From contig CAJSYZ010000007.1 in assembly GCA_910574455.1 (NCBI GenBank), positions 4,442,598-4,506,597 of the forward strand: 64,000 nucleotides of DNA, in the 5' to 3' direction. Source of the stretch: Trichaptum fuscoviolaceum. Its lineage: Eukaryota; Basidiomycota; Agaricomycetes; Hymenochaetales; Trichaptaceae. Within the stretch, counting starts at the first letter, position 1. Each line of letters starts with the position of its first letter. The notes beneath the pieces are model-generated. The model worked only from the letters and a program-made list of their open reading frames with translations, was not told the DNA's origin and ran no database searches. A program made the position numbers and the translations under genes. Of the stretch, positions 10,924-23,855 are shown in pieces.

Positions 10924-13793
10924 ATCTTTCGACCCTTCAGCGACCACCAGCGAGCTCAAACTTGAAGCAGGCTATCTGTACTGGCCCGGGACTTACCCAC
11001 GCCTACCGCCGCCGCGCCGCCGGCCTGCTCGCCCTCATCTTCTCATCTCCCGCTCTTGCGGATCCCACCTCGCCGTACGATGCTTTGCACGGCATTTCAA
11101 AATTCGCTCAAAGGCCGCCAGAGCCGCCGATATGCTGCCTCACACCTCGGCCTTCAAATGAACTTGCGGAGGAAATCGACGATTGGAAAGCGAAGCAGGC
11201 TCAGATGCACGAGAACGATAGTTCTAGTCGAGATACAGGCAGGGTGTTTGCCAACGCTCCCAATGTCAATAGCTCGCAACAACACTCTTCTGAGCCTCAA
11301 ACAGAACTCCAGCCGTCTGCGCCGGAGCCAGCGCCATCACCGCACTTCGGGGTTCCTCTGATTGACAGGTTCAACTATGCCGACCTTGACTGCTCAGCTC
11401 GTATACGTGGGTCACATCGTTCAGCAAAACATGCCATATCTATTCTTTCCTCGAAGAAGGATAGGTACATGCTCAGCCCTTGCAAGACTCCTGGAGAGCA
11501 GCAATATGTTGTAGTTGAGCTATGCGAGGACATCCGAATTGATACCGTGCAGTTAGCAAACTTCGAATTCTTCTCTGGAGTGGTCAAGGAGTTTAGTGTT
11601 AGTGTCGCTCAGACAGACACGCCAGACCCGGCTGCATGGACTCCAGCTGGGAGATACACAGCGAAGAATATTCGTGGAATTCAGGTGCGCCAGTTGCGTT
11701 CTCTCATAAATACGATGTTGACAGACTTCATTCAGTCTTTCCATCCTCCGATTTCCCTACGAGACTTCTACCGGTACATTCGAATTGACTTCCACTCGCA
11801 CTATGGGAACGAATTTTACTGCCCACTATCTCTTCTACGGGTATATGGCCTTACGCACCTTGACGCTTGGAAATGGGACCTTTGGGAAGAGGAATCTCAG
11901 AAGAAGCGTGGCGAGATCGAGGAGCCCGTACAAGCTCCTGTCATATCTCCTCCAATTCCTCACGACGCAGTGGCGATGGCAAAAGAGACGGTTGGCGAAA
12001 CGAATGAGAAGAGAGACAAAGCACCGGAAACAATAGCAGAAGGAGAGGCCTCGGTTGTGAGCACTCTCGTTCCTGCGACAAAATTATCTACGCCTCCCTC
12101 GAGCGAAATCAGAGAGGCCAGCGCGAAATCGCAGTCTCCTTCGACAGTCTCTGATTCATCGTCAATCGTAACGAGTTTCTCGCAAGTCTCAAGCCAAGTT
12201 CTGCCTGTTTCCTCGCCATTCATTGTCGATACCAGCAGTTCCTTGTCAGCTATCATCGAGTCTTCTGCCTCTGAATCCTCACATGCTACTCAAGTGGCTG
12301 CATCGTCCGTATCAGTATCTAAACCCATTCTCATCCCGACCATTGTCCCACATGATTCAAGAGTACCCGCTGTTGTCGGCGCTGGTGAATCAATATATCG
12401 CACAATTATGACTCGCCTAGGGGCCCTCGAAATGAATGCAACGCTCTACCTTCGGTATGTCGAAGAGCAGACACGTTCCATGCGCGAGGCTCTTCGCCGC
12501 CTGGAGGAGGACCTCGGTCGATTGGAAGGGATAGGGAAAGCACACGCCCAGCATATGCAGCGTGCCACAGAAGACTGGGCCGCCCAGCGCCGCCGACTTG
12601 AACGAGAGCATGGAGAACTCGAACGGCGCTTTAGCCACCTTGCAGATGAAGTTGTGCTCGAAAAGAGGCTAGGAATTGCACAGCTCTGCCTCTTGCTGAC
12701 TGTGTTGGTGTTCATGGCTCTGACCCGCGGGTCGAGAGGGGAGACCTTGATCGCGTCCAGCAGTCGGAGGGACTCGCTGCGAGAATGGGGTAGACGGCAT
12801 TTGAGTAGCCTCAGTGGTGGAGAGTGGACGAAATTTGGTGGGAGGACAAGGAGCCCGACTCCGACACCGAAGAATCCGAATGTTAAGAACTTGAAGCCCA
12901 CGATCGTTGTCCGAGATGACGGCGAAAGGGTGCCTTTCCCTGCTTCCTCTCGCGTTGACGAGGACCGGACGCCGCAGCGCAGGACGCCTGTCCAGTCCTT
13001 ATCGTCTCCCAGCAAGCCTCGTTTACCTACACACATTCGTTCACCCGTCCCCCACACCTCGTTGCTCACCGACCGGGTACACCATCGTCGATCTCATATC
13101 ACGGACACTCTCCGCGTTCGCCTAACCTTGTTTCTTCCTTCGGCCACATCAACGGGCTTGGCTAGCGGTCTAAATAGCTTGGGTCATCCGCGCCTCCGTC
13201 GATCGAGCTCGCATAACTCACCCGCTGGCGCAGCAGCTGTCGGACTTGGCGTGGCGCAGTCGTTTTCAGTCGGCCCCTCTCCGCTAAGCGCGAAGAAGTG
13301 GGCAAAGAGCGCTCACTTGCACGAGATCCGTCCAGGGCAAGGCGTTCGAACTCCCCGAGTGGGTCTAACTTCAGCGACGGAGAACGATCAAGCGCAGGTG
13401 ACGCAAGGTGCATTGCAGGCTTTAGTCGAAATGAGCCCGACGAAGGTCGATCATGCGGATAAGACGCCTGAGGACAGCAAAAATCAGAGTATAGATGCAG
13501 ACGTCTTTTGGCCCTCGATGCATTCCCGTTCACCGATGCAAGTAGGAAGTGATAGCTATCGCGAGCCTCTTGCTCCCTTACAAAACCGTGCTCGAGATGC
13601 TTCAGATACTGCTCGAACGCTTGACGCTCAAGCTGCCGGGCTTACCCTCCACTCTCAATGGCATCCATCGCCCGACCTTGGAAGCCCTACAAAGTTTCAG
13701 GATATCGATACAGAGTCTGAAAGCTGGGTAGATACGGATGTTGAGGGTTCTGACGCGGGGGATAGCAGTAGGGAGTTGAGGAGCGAATCATAG
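10908..13793 (+). CDS. SUN-domain (SLP1-like) membrane protein, copy S3, long C-terminal form
   Basis: 961-codon frame. This is the only copy with an in-frame ATG at 10908, because the base following AT is G here and C in the other copies. Order: signal-like segment, SUN domain with the same 51-nt intron (11685-11735), Ser/Thr linker, coiled coil, transmembrane segment, tail. The last third is longer than in S1, S2, S4 and S5 (extra blocks such as PAGAAAVGLGVAQS and the SSRELRSES end). Within the tail one G is missing near 13053 and one G is gained near 13155. About 34 residues between these points are therefore read in another frame, with the correct frame resumed afterwards. The protein may still be made and membrane-inserted. 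Confidence 0.82.
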   Translation: MQCCADLSTLQRPPASSNLKQAICTGPGLTHAYRRRAAGLLALIFSSPALADPTSPYDALHGISKFAQRPPEPPICCLTPRPSNELAEEIDDWKAKQAQMHENDSSSRDTGRVFANAPNVNSSQQHSSEPQTELQPSAPEPAPSPHFGVPLIDRFNYADLDCSARIRGSHRSAKHAISILSSKKDRYMLSPCKTPGEQQYVVVELCEDIRIDTVQLANFEFFSGVVKEFSVSVAQTDTPDPAAWTPAGRYTAKNIRGIQVRQLRSLINTMLTDFIQSFHPPISLRDFYRYIRIDFHSHYGNEFYCPLSLLRVYGLTHLDAWKWDLWEEESQKKRGEIEEPVQAPVISPPIPHDAVAMAKETVGETNEKRDKAPETIAEGEASVVSTLVPATKLSTPPSSEIREASAKSQSPSTVSDSSSIVTSFSQVSSQVLPVSSPFIVDTSSSLSAIIESSASESSHATQVAASSVSVSKPILIPTIVPHDSRVPAVVGAGESIYRTIMTRLGALEMNATLYLRYVEEQTRSMREALRRLEEDLGRLEGIGKAHAQHMQRATEDWAAQRRRLEREHGELERRFSHLADEVVLEKRLGIAQLCLLLTVLVFMALTRGSRGETLIASSSRRDSLREWGRRHLSSLSGGEWTKFGGRTRSPTPTPKNPNVKNLKPTIVVRDDGERVPFPASSRVDEDRTPQRRTPVQSLSSPSKPRLPTHIRSPVPHTSLLTDRVHHRRSHITDTLRVRLTLFLPSATSTGLASGLNSLGHPRLRRSSSHNSPAGAAAVGLGVAQSFSVGPSPLSAKKWAKSAHLHEIRPGQGVRTPRVGLTSATENDQAQVTQGALQALVEMSPTKVDHADKTPEDSKNQSIDADVFWPSMHSRSPMQVGSDSYREPLAPLQNRARDASDTARTLDAQAAGLTLHSQWHPSPDLGSPTKFQDIDTESESWVDTDVEGSDAGDSSRELRSES

Positions 13794-14077
13794 AATCCAA
13801 CAGTATATTGCTACTGTATGTCCTGTTTGCCAGGATCATCTGACGGTCTTTCCTTTTGATCACCATTACTTGTAGAGCATATCAAATTGTTTATACTTCG
13901 CAATATGTACATTAATCATTCAGCAAGTTTTCATCTTTCATCCGTAACTTGAATCGACGACGTCAACCGTCATACATACGTACATGCTTCAACAACAGTC
14001 TATCCGTAGAAAGAACTCTAAATGCAAGGTAATGTTCGGAGGCCCGAGTCGGTAAAACACAGATACAATCAAGAGCC

Positions 14078-14940
<863 letters not shown>

Positions 14941-14949
14941 TCCTACATT

Positions 14950-17433
14950 CGAGATAAAAAAGTGTTCACACATGTCTTCGGATGTCTGGTATAGGCAACA
15001 GTTGAAGTCACATTTGCGAGTGGTAGTGGTACGGACGCAAGTCACGACGGCGCGGACGGCGCTTCAGGGACAGACGCCAATCTTGAAAGCTCACGGACAC
15101 AAGTTACAAGTGCTTACAACAAGAAAGCACTCAAAGTAGGACCATTTCGGTGAGTTGCTGTCAGTCTAGGGTCCGATCAGACTCATTTCTCAGTTTCGAA
15201 CCATTGCGCAGACAGCGCGCAATCGCGTCTTGCGCAAGTCATAGTAGGATCTCCTTGTTCTTCACGGGCGACTTTAAGATTCATTCGCAATGCAAATGCG
15301 CGACAAACTTGAGATGGTCTTGGGTAAGGTTGCGCACGCAGTCAGACAATAAACTAATTCAAGTTAGAAATCAACAAATCCTGTAATCAGATTGCACTTA
15401 CCATTGTATATAGTAATAACAACTATGAGTGAAATGTTAGCTTTAGCATTGACTACGAAAACCAGGAGACACTTACAGTGTGTGCACACAGGAGAGCTGC
15501 GAGAGACGAGGGAAGAGGGCAAAGAGCCTAAGGAACTTGGGAATAGATTGGGCCAGTATTTATACCTTTTGAAAGCTCTAGACAGATAATAGAGACGGCC
15601 GATACTCACCGACTCATTGAAAAAGCCAAGCGAAGAAGAATGGCTCATTTCTGCAGTGTCCGGGCATACGTCCGGATGAGTGTTTCGAGCGCCGTGCAGC
15701 TGTCCCGCCTGTCCCGTCCCTCAAACCACCTCCAGCGACCTCCAGCAGCACCATGAGACCTCTCCAGCACCCTCCAATCCTCCAGAAAGCACCCAGAAAG
15801 CTCAGAATATGCCAAATGCACTCTCTGTGCAGATGGCAAAGTGCTCGCAAAAATACAGCCTCTGGGCATTGCAGACAGCGGCTACGCAGTAGCGCCATTC
15901 CCACAGCATAGCCGAGACCCTGAACCCCTGGTTTCTGATGCGAAATGAGCGAGGCGAAGTATGGAAGATGTCTTCCGAGTGAATGGGAGGTATGAGCCGT
16001 GCTGCACTTGCACGGCTTGCTCGGGTCGAGTTCGTGAGCTGGGGGGAGGCGGGGTGGTGTATCTTCGAGCCTTGGGGTCTATAGTTGATACTTCAGTAGT
16101 CATTATCGCAGCACAGAACTTAGGTATGTTGTCAATGTGTGTTGAACAGGCCTACAGCAGCTTGGAGGAGCTCACCCGGAGATTCTGCAATTTGGATGGT
16201 TTCGCTCGCACATTTCGCTTATCGGGTGGTATTACGTCCAGCCTAGAAGCCTTCCAAGTGTTTCAGGACCTTCCATCAGACCTGGATAGTGTCCCGAGGG
16301 TTGCGAGCCTTGGAAGGAGGTGTGAGAGGCCGGGAGAGCACTCACCTCTCTGTGTCTGGATTTCGGGGCTGAGATGCAGGGAAGCATAGACTTGCATGCT
16401 GGTGTAGTGGCCTATGGTGATGGAAAGCTGAATTCCAGAGGTTGTGAGCAATGAGATAGGTTCAATGGCCTGCTCGCAGGTCATGGTTGCAGAGCAGGAG
16501 GTTGGGCCAGGATTGGTAGCACGCATTGACCCTGCTTACGTAATCAACTCCGGCCGGTGCAAATGATCTCAGTTTCTCCTTCGATTGCATTGGTTTTAGA
16601 TACCAGAGTTAATCTATATTATAAAACAGAGAGCTTGACATTAGAATAATCAAAATATCTGAGGGAATGAGCCCAAAACTCGACCCTGAGCACTTTAAGC
16701 AAGCTCTTGAGAACTCTTTCCGGTGACACCAAAGATGACAATGTATATATGTTTTTGCACAGGGAGAGCAGCATCAGGACAGCAAGCTTTTAAGCCCAGA
16801 GAGCAATGCCAGGACAGCAAGACTCAAGGCCGAAGATGACAATGTATATATGTTTTTGCTCCCGGTGAGCAAGGTGCATTCAAGGGCAGCTAACCTTACA
16901 TGTTCTGAATTTGAGCCACATCGGGGCAGCAAGCGCAATTGAGACTTGCACAAGATAGCAATATATATATGTTTTTTCTTCCGGCAAGCAACGAGTCTTG
17001 CGCTTGTCACAAATGCACTCGCAATCAATTGAACAAGAGCCTACTGTGTCAGTGCTGGCATAAGTATTGCGAAGTGGAGACTCTCGGTTCAGCCATCCGT
17101 TGTAGTCTTGAAAGCAAAAGGAGTGTTTGTTTAACATCTCAATAATATCTTGAAGCAGGAGAGCTTGAAGGCAGTCTTGAGGAGGAGAGAATTGTAGGGC
17201 TTGAGTGCAAGAGAAGAAGTGGCCGCGCGTCGCGGACATGTAATCCTAAATTTTCTCTCCCGCTTCGCATCCCACTACATCGCTTATTGCTAGCCATGCC
17301 TCGCGTACTTATGCGCAAATTAGTATGCGCCAGACTCCAAGAGAGCTACATACGACATTTTTGGACTTTCTAGCCAATGCTGGCCTTTCCATTTGCTTTT
17401 ACTAACAATTTCATTGGATCCAATGTTGTGCAG
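14950..17433. repeat. Inter-gene spacer of the array, unit 3-4
   Basis: Same spacer with more changes than units 1 and 2. It contains a TATA-like box at 15557-15566 (- strand), the possible - strand gene at 15882-16526, the ATAT tandem repeat at about 16735-17000 with small deletions around it, and the presumed S4 promoter. It is nearly identical to 46387-48770. Confidence 0.7.
15882..16526 (-). other. Possible small spliced gene in spacer, unit 3
   Basis: Same arrangement as 3274-3918, with scattered substitutions. Function unknown. Confidence 0.22.
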
Positions 17434-20129
17434 ATCTTTCGACCCTTCAGCGACCACCAGCTATCTGTACTGGCCCGGGACTTACCCACGCCTACCGCCG
17501 CCGCGCCGCCGGCCTGCTCGCCCTCATCTTCTCATCTCCCGCTCTTGCGGATCCCACCTCGCCGTACGATGCTTTGCACGGCATTTCAAAATTCGCTCAA
17601 AGGCCGCCAGAGCCGCCGATATGCTGCCTCACACCTCGGCCTTCAAATGAACTTGCGGAGGAAATCGACGATTGGAAAGCGAAGCAGGCTCAGATGCACG
17701 AGAACGATAGTTCTAGTCGAGATACAGGCAGGGTGTTTGCCAACGCTCCCAATGTCAATAGCTCGCAACAACACTCTTCTGAGCCTCAAACAGAACTCCA
17801 GCCGTCTGCGCCGGAGCCAGCGCCATCACCGCACTTCGGGGTTCCTCTGATTGACAGGTTCAACTATGCCGACCTTGACTGCTCAGCTCGTATACGTGGG
17901 TCACATCGTTCAGCAAAACATGCCATATCTATTCTTTCCTCGAAGAAGGATAGGTACATGCTCAGCCCTTGCAAGACTCCTGGAGAGCAGCAATATGTTG
18001 TAGTTGAGCTTTGCGAGGACATCCGAATTGATACCGTGCAGTTTGCAAACTTCGAATTCTTCTCTGGAGTGGTCAAGGAGTTCAGTGTTAGTGTCGCTCA
18101 GACAGACACGCCAGACCCGGCTGCATGGACTCCAGCTGGGAGATACACAGCGAAGAATATTCGTGGAATTCAGGTGCGCCAGTTGCGTTCTCTCATAAAT
18201 ACGATGTTGACAGACTTCATTCAGTCTTTCCATCCTCCGATTTCCCTAAGAGACTTCTACCGGTACATTCGAATTGACTTCCACTCGCACTATGGGAACG
18301 AATTTTACTGCCCACTATCTCTTCTACGGGTATATGGCCTTACGCACCTTGACGCTTGGAAATGGGACCTTTGGGAAGAGGAATCTCAGAAGAAGCGTGG
18401 CGAGATCGAGGAGCCCGTACAAGCCCCTGTCATATCTCGTCCAATTCCTCACGACGCGGTGGCGATGGCAAAAGAGACGGTTGGCGAAACGAATGAGAAG
18501 AGAGACAAAGCACCGGAAACAATATCAGAAGGAGAGGCCTCGGCTGTGAGCACTCTCGTTCCTGCGACAAAATTATCTACGCCTCCCTCGAGCGAAATCA
18601 GAGAGGCCAGCGCGAAATCGCAGTCTCCTTCGACAGTCTCTGATTCATCGTCAATCGTAACGAGTTTCTCGCAAGTCTCAAGCCAAGTTCTGCCTGTTTC
18701 CTCGCCAGTCATTGTCGATACCAGCAGTTCCTCGTCAGCTATCATCGAGCCTTCTGCCTCTGAATCCTCACATGCTACTCAAGTGGCTGCATCGTCCGTA
18801 TCAGTATCTAAACCCATTCTCATCCCGACCATTGTCCCACATGATTCAAGAGTACCCGCTGTTGTCGGCGCTGGTGAATCAATATATCGCACAATTATGA
18901 CTCGCCTAGGGGCCCTCGAAATGAATGCAACGCTCTACCTTCGGTATGTCGAAGAGCAGACACGTTCCATGCGCGAGGCTCTTCGCCGCCTGGAGGAGGA
19001 CCTCGGTCGATTGGAAGGGATAGGGAAAGCACACGCCCAGCATATGCAGCGTGCCACAGAAGACTGGGCCGCCCAGCGCCGCCGACTTGAACGAGAGCAT
19101 GGAGAACTCGAACGGCGCTTTAGCCACCTTGCAGATGAAGTTGTGCTCGAAAAGAGGCTAGGAATTGCACAGCTCTGCCTCTTGCTGACTGTGTTGGTGT
19201 TCATGGCTCTGACCCGCGGGTCGAGAGGGGAGACCTTGATCGCGTCCAGCAGTCGGAGGGACTCGCTGCGAGAATGGGGTAGACGGCATTTGAGTAGCCT
19301 CAGTGGTGGAGAGTGGACGAAATTTGGTGGGAGGACAAGGAGCCCGACTCCGACACCGAAGAATCCGAATGTTAAGAACTTGAAGCCCACGATCGTTGTC
19401 CGAGATGACGGCGAAAGGGTGCCTTTCCCTGCTTCCTCTCGCGTTGACGAGGACCGGACGCCGCAGCGCAGGACGCCTGTCCAGTCCTTATCGTCTCCCA
19501 GCAAGCCTCGTTTACCTACACACATTCGTTCACCCGTCCCCCGACACCTCGTTGCTCACCGACCGGGTACACCATCGTCGATCTCATATCACGGACACTC
19601 TCCGCGTTCGCCTAACCTTGTTTCTTCCTTCGGCCACAACAACGGCGTGGCTAGCGGTCTGAATAGCTTGGGTCGTCCGCGCCTCCGTCGATCGAGCTCG
19701 CATAACTCGCCCGCTGCAGGACTTGGCGTGGTGCAGTCGTTCTCAGTCGGTCCTTCCCCGCTCAGCGCGAAGAAGTGGGCGAAGAGCGCTCACTTGCACG
19801 AGATCCGTCCAACGCGAACTCCTCGAGTGGGTCTAACTTCAGCGACGGAGAACGACCCAGTGCAGGCCGCGCAAGGTGGACTGCAGGCTTTGGTCGAAAT
19901 GAGCCCGACGAGAGGCGAGGACAGCAAAAGCCCGAGTGACGTCTTTTGGCCCTCGATGCAAGGAGTCGTCTTTCGCGAGCCTCTTGCTCCCTTACAAACG
20001 GCGACAGGGCTGACCCTCCACTCTCAATGGCATTCGTCGCGAAGCCCTACAAAGTTTCAGGATATCGATACAGAGTCTGAGAGCTGGATAGACACGGATG
20101 TTGAGGGTTCTGACGCGGGCGAATCATAG
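17434..20129 (+). CDS. SUN-domain (SLP1-like) membrane protein, copy S4
   Basis: The frame is open from a CAG acceptor at 17433 to TAG at 20127-20129. It has the signal-like segment, SUN domain with the 51-nt intron at 18174-18224, coiled coil, transmembrane segment and the short tail form. It lacks the 21-nt insertion that S2 and S3 carry in front of the signal segment. The sequence around 19425-19500 resembles S3 (ASSRVDEDRTP), while the remaining tail resembles S1 and S2, so S4 is a mosaic. It is almost identical to S5 (offset 31337). The first exon is unresolved. Confidence 0.83.
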
Positions 20130-20267
20130 TTTACTTGTAGTTCAATTGTTTATACTTCGCAATATGTACATTAATCAACATTCGAAGACATTACTTGTGA
20201 TACATGCTTCAATAACAGTCTATCCGTGAAGAAGAATCTCTAAATACAAGGTTGGTAAAAAAAACAT

Positions 20268-20925
20268 GGCCTCCTCTGCGAGAAGTCGCTCAGCCTCGAG
20301 CACAGCCATGCATGCCAGTGCGCAGACGAGCATCAAAGGTGTATTCTTTGATGCTGGTCTTCGTCATTGTCGCGAGTAGTTGTCCGCGGACGATTGCTGT
20401 TGCTGGCATCGCCGCATTGCGAGGACGCGACCATCGAGGGCCAGTACTAGTGTTGTGAATGCGCAATTTGTTGAGACTTCGAGGGCACAGGTAACAAAGG
20501 ATGATAGCCTTTAAGCTCATAAACTTCGGGGCTAAGAATTCATTTCGCCATGATCTTCGAAGCGCGCAGTTCATCGCGTCACAAGAATGGCCTCTTCGCC
20601 GTAGAATCCAAAGGAAGATGGGTACAGCACCATTGCTTGCGGCGATCTTTGAAGCGCGCAGTTCATCGCGTCACACAAGAACGGCCTCTTCGCCGCAGAA
20701 TTCAATGGAAGATGGGTACAGGACCATCGCATACGGCGCATTATAGATGGGTACAGCACCATCGCATGCGCTGATGCCATAAATGTATTTGCCTTGAGGT
20801 TCAGACGCTTCGCACTCGCTGCTCGGGCATTCTCAGCAATCGACAGGATCGGACAGAATGTGCTGTAGACGTACCTTCAATGTCACCATCACCGCTCCAT
20901 CTGCGCGTCGCAATACCCTGGTCCT
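20268..20925 (-). pseudogene. Thioredoxin reductase remnant, unit 4 (short form)
   Basis: Short, broken form as in unit 1, with small differences. It contains the repeated DELRASK/EEAV fragments and GISAC-DGAVPI without the second active-site Cys. The downstream spacer is cut at 21035 by the transposon. Confidence 0.72.
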
Positions 20926-21033
20926 ACATTCGAGATAAAAAAGTGTTCACACATGTCTTCGGATGTCTGGTATAGGCAACAGTTGAAGTCACATTTGCGA
21001 GTGGTAGTGGTACGGACGCAAGTCACGACGGCG

Positions 21034-21035
21034 CG
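21034..21035. repeat. Target site duplication (CG), left copy
   Basis: Left flank ends ...GGCGCG before the element; right flank starts CGGACGGC after it (46385-46386). Uninterrupted units (for example near 15050) read GGCGCGGACGGC, so CG is present once there and twice here. Confidence 0.85.
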
Positions 21036-21067
21036 CATCAGGGAAACTACTTTTTGCTTAAGGCGAC
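21036..21067 (+). repeat. Left terminal inverted repeat of transposon copy 1
   Basis: Begins CATCAGGGAAACTACTTTTT and ends in a TTAAGG..ACT block. The right end (46353-46384), read on the - strand, begins CATCAGGGAATCTTCTTTTT with the same TTAAGG..ACT block, offset by one base. Identity is high for about 20 nt and lower beyond. Confidence 0.88.
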
Positions 21068-21103
21068 TGACGCGTCCTGACGCTGCCTTAAATGGACTGA
21101 AGG

Positions 21104-21163
21104 GTTGCTATGCCTGTCTGAAATCTACTGATATGTTGCTATGCCTGTCTGAAATCAACTGAT
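21104..21163 (+). repeat. Left subterminal direct repeats
   Basis: Two 29-nt copies (21104-21132 and 21135-21163) containing TGCCTGTCTGAAATC and ending in ACTGAT; they differ at one base. Related CTGAAATC or inverted GATTTCAG words occur near the right end (about 46248-46305). Such subterminal repeats are the usual binding sites of CACTA-type transposition proteins. Confidence 0.75.
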
Positions 21164-21169
21164 GGCCTG

Positions 21170-21900
21170 AACACACTGAAATAAGCCAATTTTCAGGACA
21201 CACTCAGTACGTCAGTACATCAGGAGGTCAGTCAAGCATAAGTAAAGACTAAGTACAAGCATGTACAATTCAAATGTCATAGTAAGTACAAATCAGTACA
21301 CCAGTAATTCAGTACGCCAGTATTGTAGGCTGCGCGCTGCTTTCCTCTCGCCTTCGCTGATAAGGATGTTCATGCTTTTCGTTGTTGGCTGAGCGACTCA
21401 AGCACATTTGCCTTGTGCGCTTCGAGAATTGTCCGACTTCCGCCCAAGTGGCATATTCTTCCTGACGCCTGAAACAATTGTCAAACATAAATTCCAGAGT
21501 TCTTACTACGGGTTTTCGGAGGACTCGGACATACTATTTTCAATCTGTTCCGAAAGCAATTTCTCTCTTGTCCGATTGCGCACGTTCTGATCATTTTCCC
21601 TCAAGGTCCATGTTCTTGAATTACCCTCCACCTTGAATGGTCCGCCGTAGCCGCTCGTGTCAATTCTCGTCACCGCAACCTATCGATCTAGCTCTGCTTC
21701 TACATCCTTGAGAAGCAGATTGCCTCCGGTGGGAAGTGGGGGTAGATCTCGGTCTGGAAGTTGTTTGTTCAATAGGGAGTTTTGGTCTGACGCCAGAACG
21801 ATCGGTATATATCGCAAGTGTTCATACTCCTGGTTTGTTCCTTCTGGATCATCCGAAAAGTGTTTGAGTAAGGCTTTATACTGTAGCTCGAATGCACTTT
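21170..21900. other. Left non-coding segment of transposon copy 1
   Basis: Contains further CAGTAC/GTACGTCAG words to about 21330, then no gene that I recognise. A - strand stretch near 21690-21775 is open (LPPLPTGGNLLLKDVEAEL) but isolated. Confidence 0.5.
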
Positions 21901-23573
21901 AACAAGATGACTTACGGCCGTCAGCGAATCAACAAGTATCCCATCGATATGTAGGCAACACTCATTATCTGCAACTTCGCTCACGTCGTAAGGCTTCAGA
22001 ATAAGCTTTGTGATACGCATCACTACACCTGTTCGGTCGTCCAGCGTATTGGCAAGCCGGATTTTCTGCTTCGCGAATGCCTGGATCATCGAAAGTACGT
22101 TCTCGGTGGACAACTGGCTGATTTAGGAGGTGGTCGTGAACTTCCCTTGCCCAGCTCGCTCTCAACTCACATCGTCTTATTCATCAGCGACACAACTCAC
22201 TTCGATACTGATTGACCAAGGACAGCACCACCGTAGTCCTAGATTTAAGAAAGTAAGACCACTACAGGCCGGAACAAATGACTATTCGAGAAGAGCTCAC
22301 TCGAGTGGTTGATCCATCCCCTCGCACGAACGTACCACAGATCAAGTTCACTGTACCTTTCGTAATACCGATACCGTATCCGTGAGACAGAACTCTACCT
22401 TCACCATCGAGTCCTTGATGCCAACCAGACGGCACGACAGCGCAGCATGTCCGTTCCACACGACCTTGCTCGAGGTGAACTTGATAGCGTTGCCGACAAT
22501 GTTCGTAATGACCTGGCGCAGATGCAGCGAGTCACCGATGAGCTGATCAGGAATGTCTGGGTAAACATCATATGTGAGGTCGAGGTTGTTTTGCGATGGT
22601 CGTACAACGAGAGTCTTGAGGTTACCGAAAACCGTGTGTCTCAGTGAATACCAAACTTGCTCTATCGTCATCCTGCCTGCTTCGAACGTAGTAATTAATC
22701 GAAATATTAGCAACTGAATTCGGAAGCATCGGCGGCGGATTAGCTTACTCTTCGAGATATCCAAAATATCGACATTAATCAATAGCAGACTCCGAGCCAA
22801 ACTATGCACCAGCAGAAGACTCTCGCGCTGACTCTTATTCAAATTGCTATCCAGCGTAAACTCTTTCATGCCAATGATACCGTTCATAGGGGTCGAATCT
22901 CATGAGACGTGTTCGCCAAGAACTCCAACTTGGAGCGACTGGCAAGTTCGGCAGCTTCACGAGCGGCGGCGTTCTTCTAAATCGACTCGCGCAAGTAGTG
23001 CACAATTTAATTGATTTGATGAGTCTCAAAGGATTCCATCTCGCCTGAGCCTTTGACGGTGATGAAACACGTGAAGTCGCCGTTTATACTAGTAGCTGCA
23101 GTACTGATCTGCGCGAAACCACGCACTTCGGTCGTCAAGTTTCCGGCCATGGTGTCAACAGCCATTCTATTCGGAGTGCGTTCAGTAAAAACCACACTAC
23201 ACAATTCAGCGGAATGCTAGTGAAATAAACATACGTGATTTTTTGCTGTGACATGAACATTCTCGATTTCAGCTTGAACACCGAGTTTTTTCGTTCTGAC
23301 TTCCCGCGCGACTTTGGTCACCCCCGCAGTGAAGAGAGCCAACTGGTCAACCATGCCATTGATGGCCAAGTCCAGAATATCACCCTGAACAGACACGCCC
23401 ACGATCTCCTGCGTCAAGTCGCCACGAGCGACGGTCGTAGTCGCGACAACAATGGTACGCACTTGAAAGTTCACCTGCGTCAAAGAAAAGTGAGACAATT
23501 CTCTCCAAGACAAAAGCGCAGCATAGGTTGACCGCCCATTTGCTGTACTAGTAGTCACAGTCTCGAGCTCCAT
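21900..23573 (-). pseudogene. Group III (Nik1-type) hybrid histidine kinase remnant
   Basis: Read on the - strand, segments follow the order of fungal osmosensing HAMP-repeat kinases. First come HAMP repeats (TTVARGDLTQEIVGVSVQGD, NGMVDQLALF, VAREV; then [17 protein letters not shown]). Next is the phosphoacceptor region (SHEIR, then MNGIIGM). It is followed by SQRESLLLVHSLARSLLL, ILDISK and the ATPase domain (QLIGDSLHLRQVITNIVGNA). Last is a link toward the receiver domain (HIDGILVDSLTAVS). Frames change several times: one base is lost just after the SHEIR motif near 22897, and the G1 box is destroyed (DT followed by unrelated residues near 22360). No complete receiver domain remains. It looks like a host gene captured by the transposon and since decayed. 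An identical remnant sits in copy 2. Confidence 0.85.
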
Positions 23574-23855
23574 CGCCCCGCGAAGTTGTCCAGATCAATA
23601 ATTGTCTAACACATTTAGCTTCGGTTAGATCTGTGTTGATATGATATGTTTGAAGAGCAAAGTATCCGAAATAGACGCATGTGGTTTCGCTGATGAATAA
23701 ACCAGTATAAGCCTAGTAATATAATAGCAAGAAGAGAAGTCCGTACTTATAGTTCCAGAGGCTTCAAAGGTTGCGCTTATTCTCTTCCCTCGCATGCCCT
23801 CATAGATGTTCGCCACCGTAGTCCGATGCTTGTGAACTAGATGTAGCGCCTAGGT

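Noticed and set aside
17377..17850. 157-aa + strand frame beginning MLAFPFAF at the start of S4 (also in S5 and S6)
   Set aside because: It overlaps the SUN frame out of phase, runs through an ACTAAC branch point and CAG acceptor, and breaks in S2 and S3.
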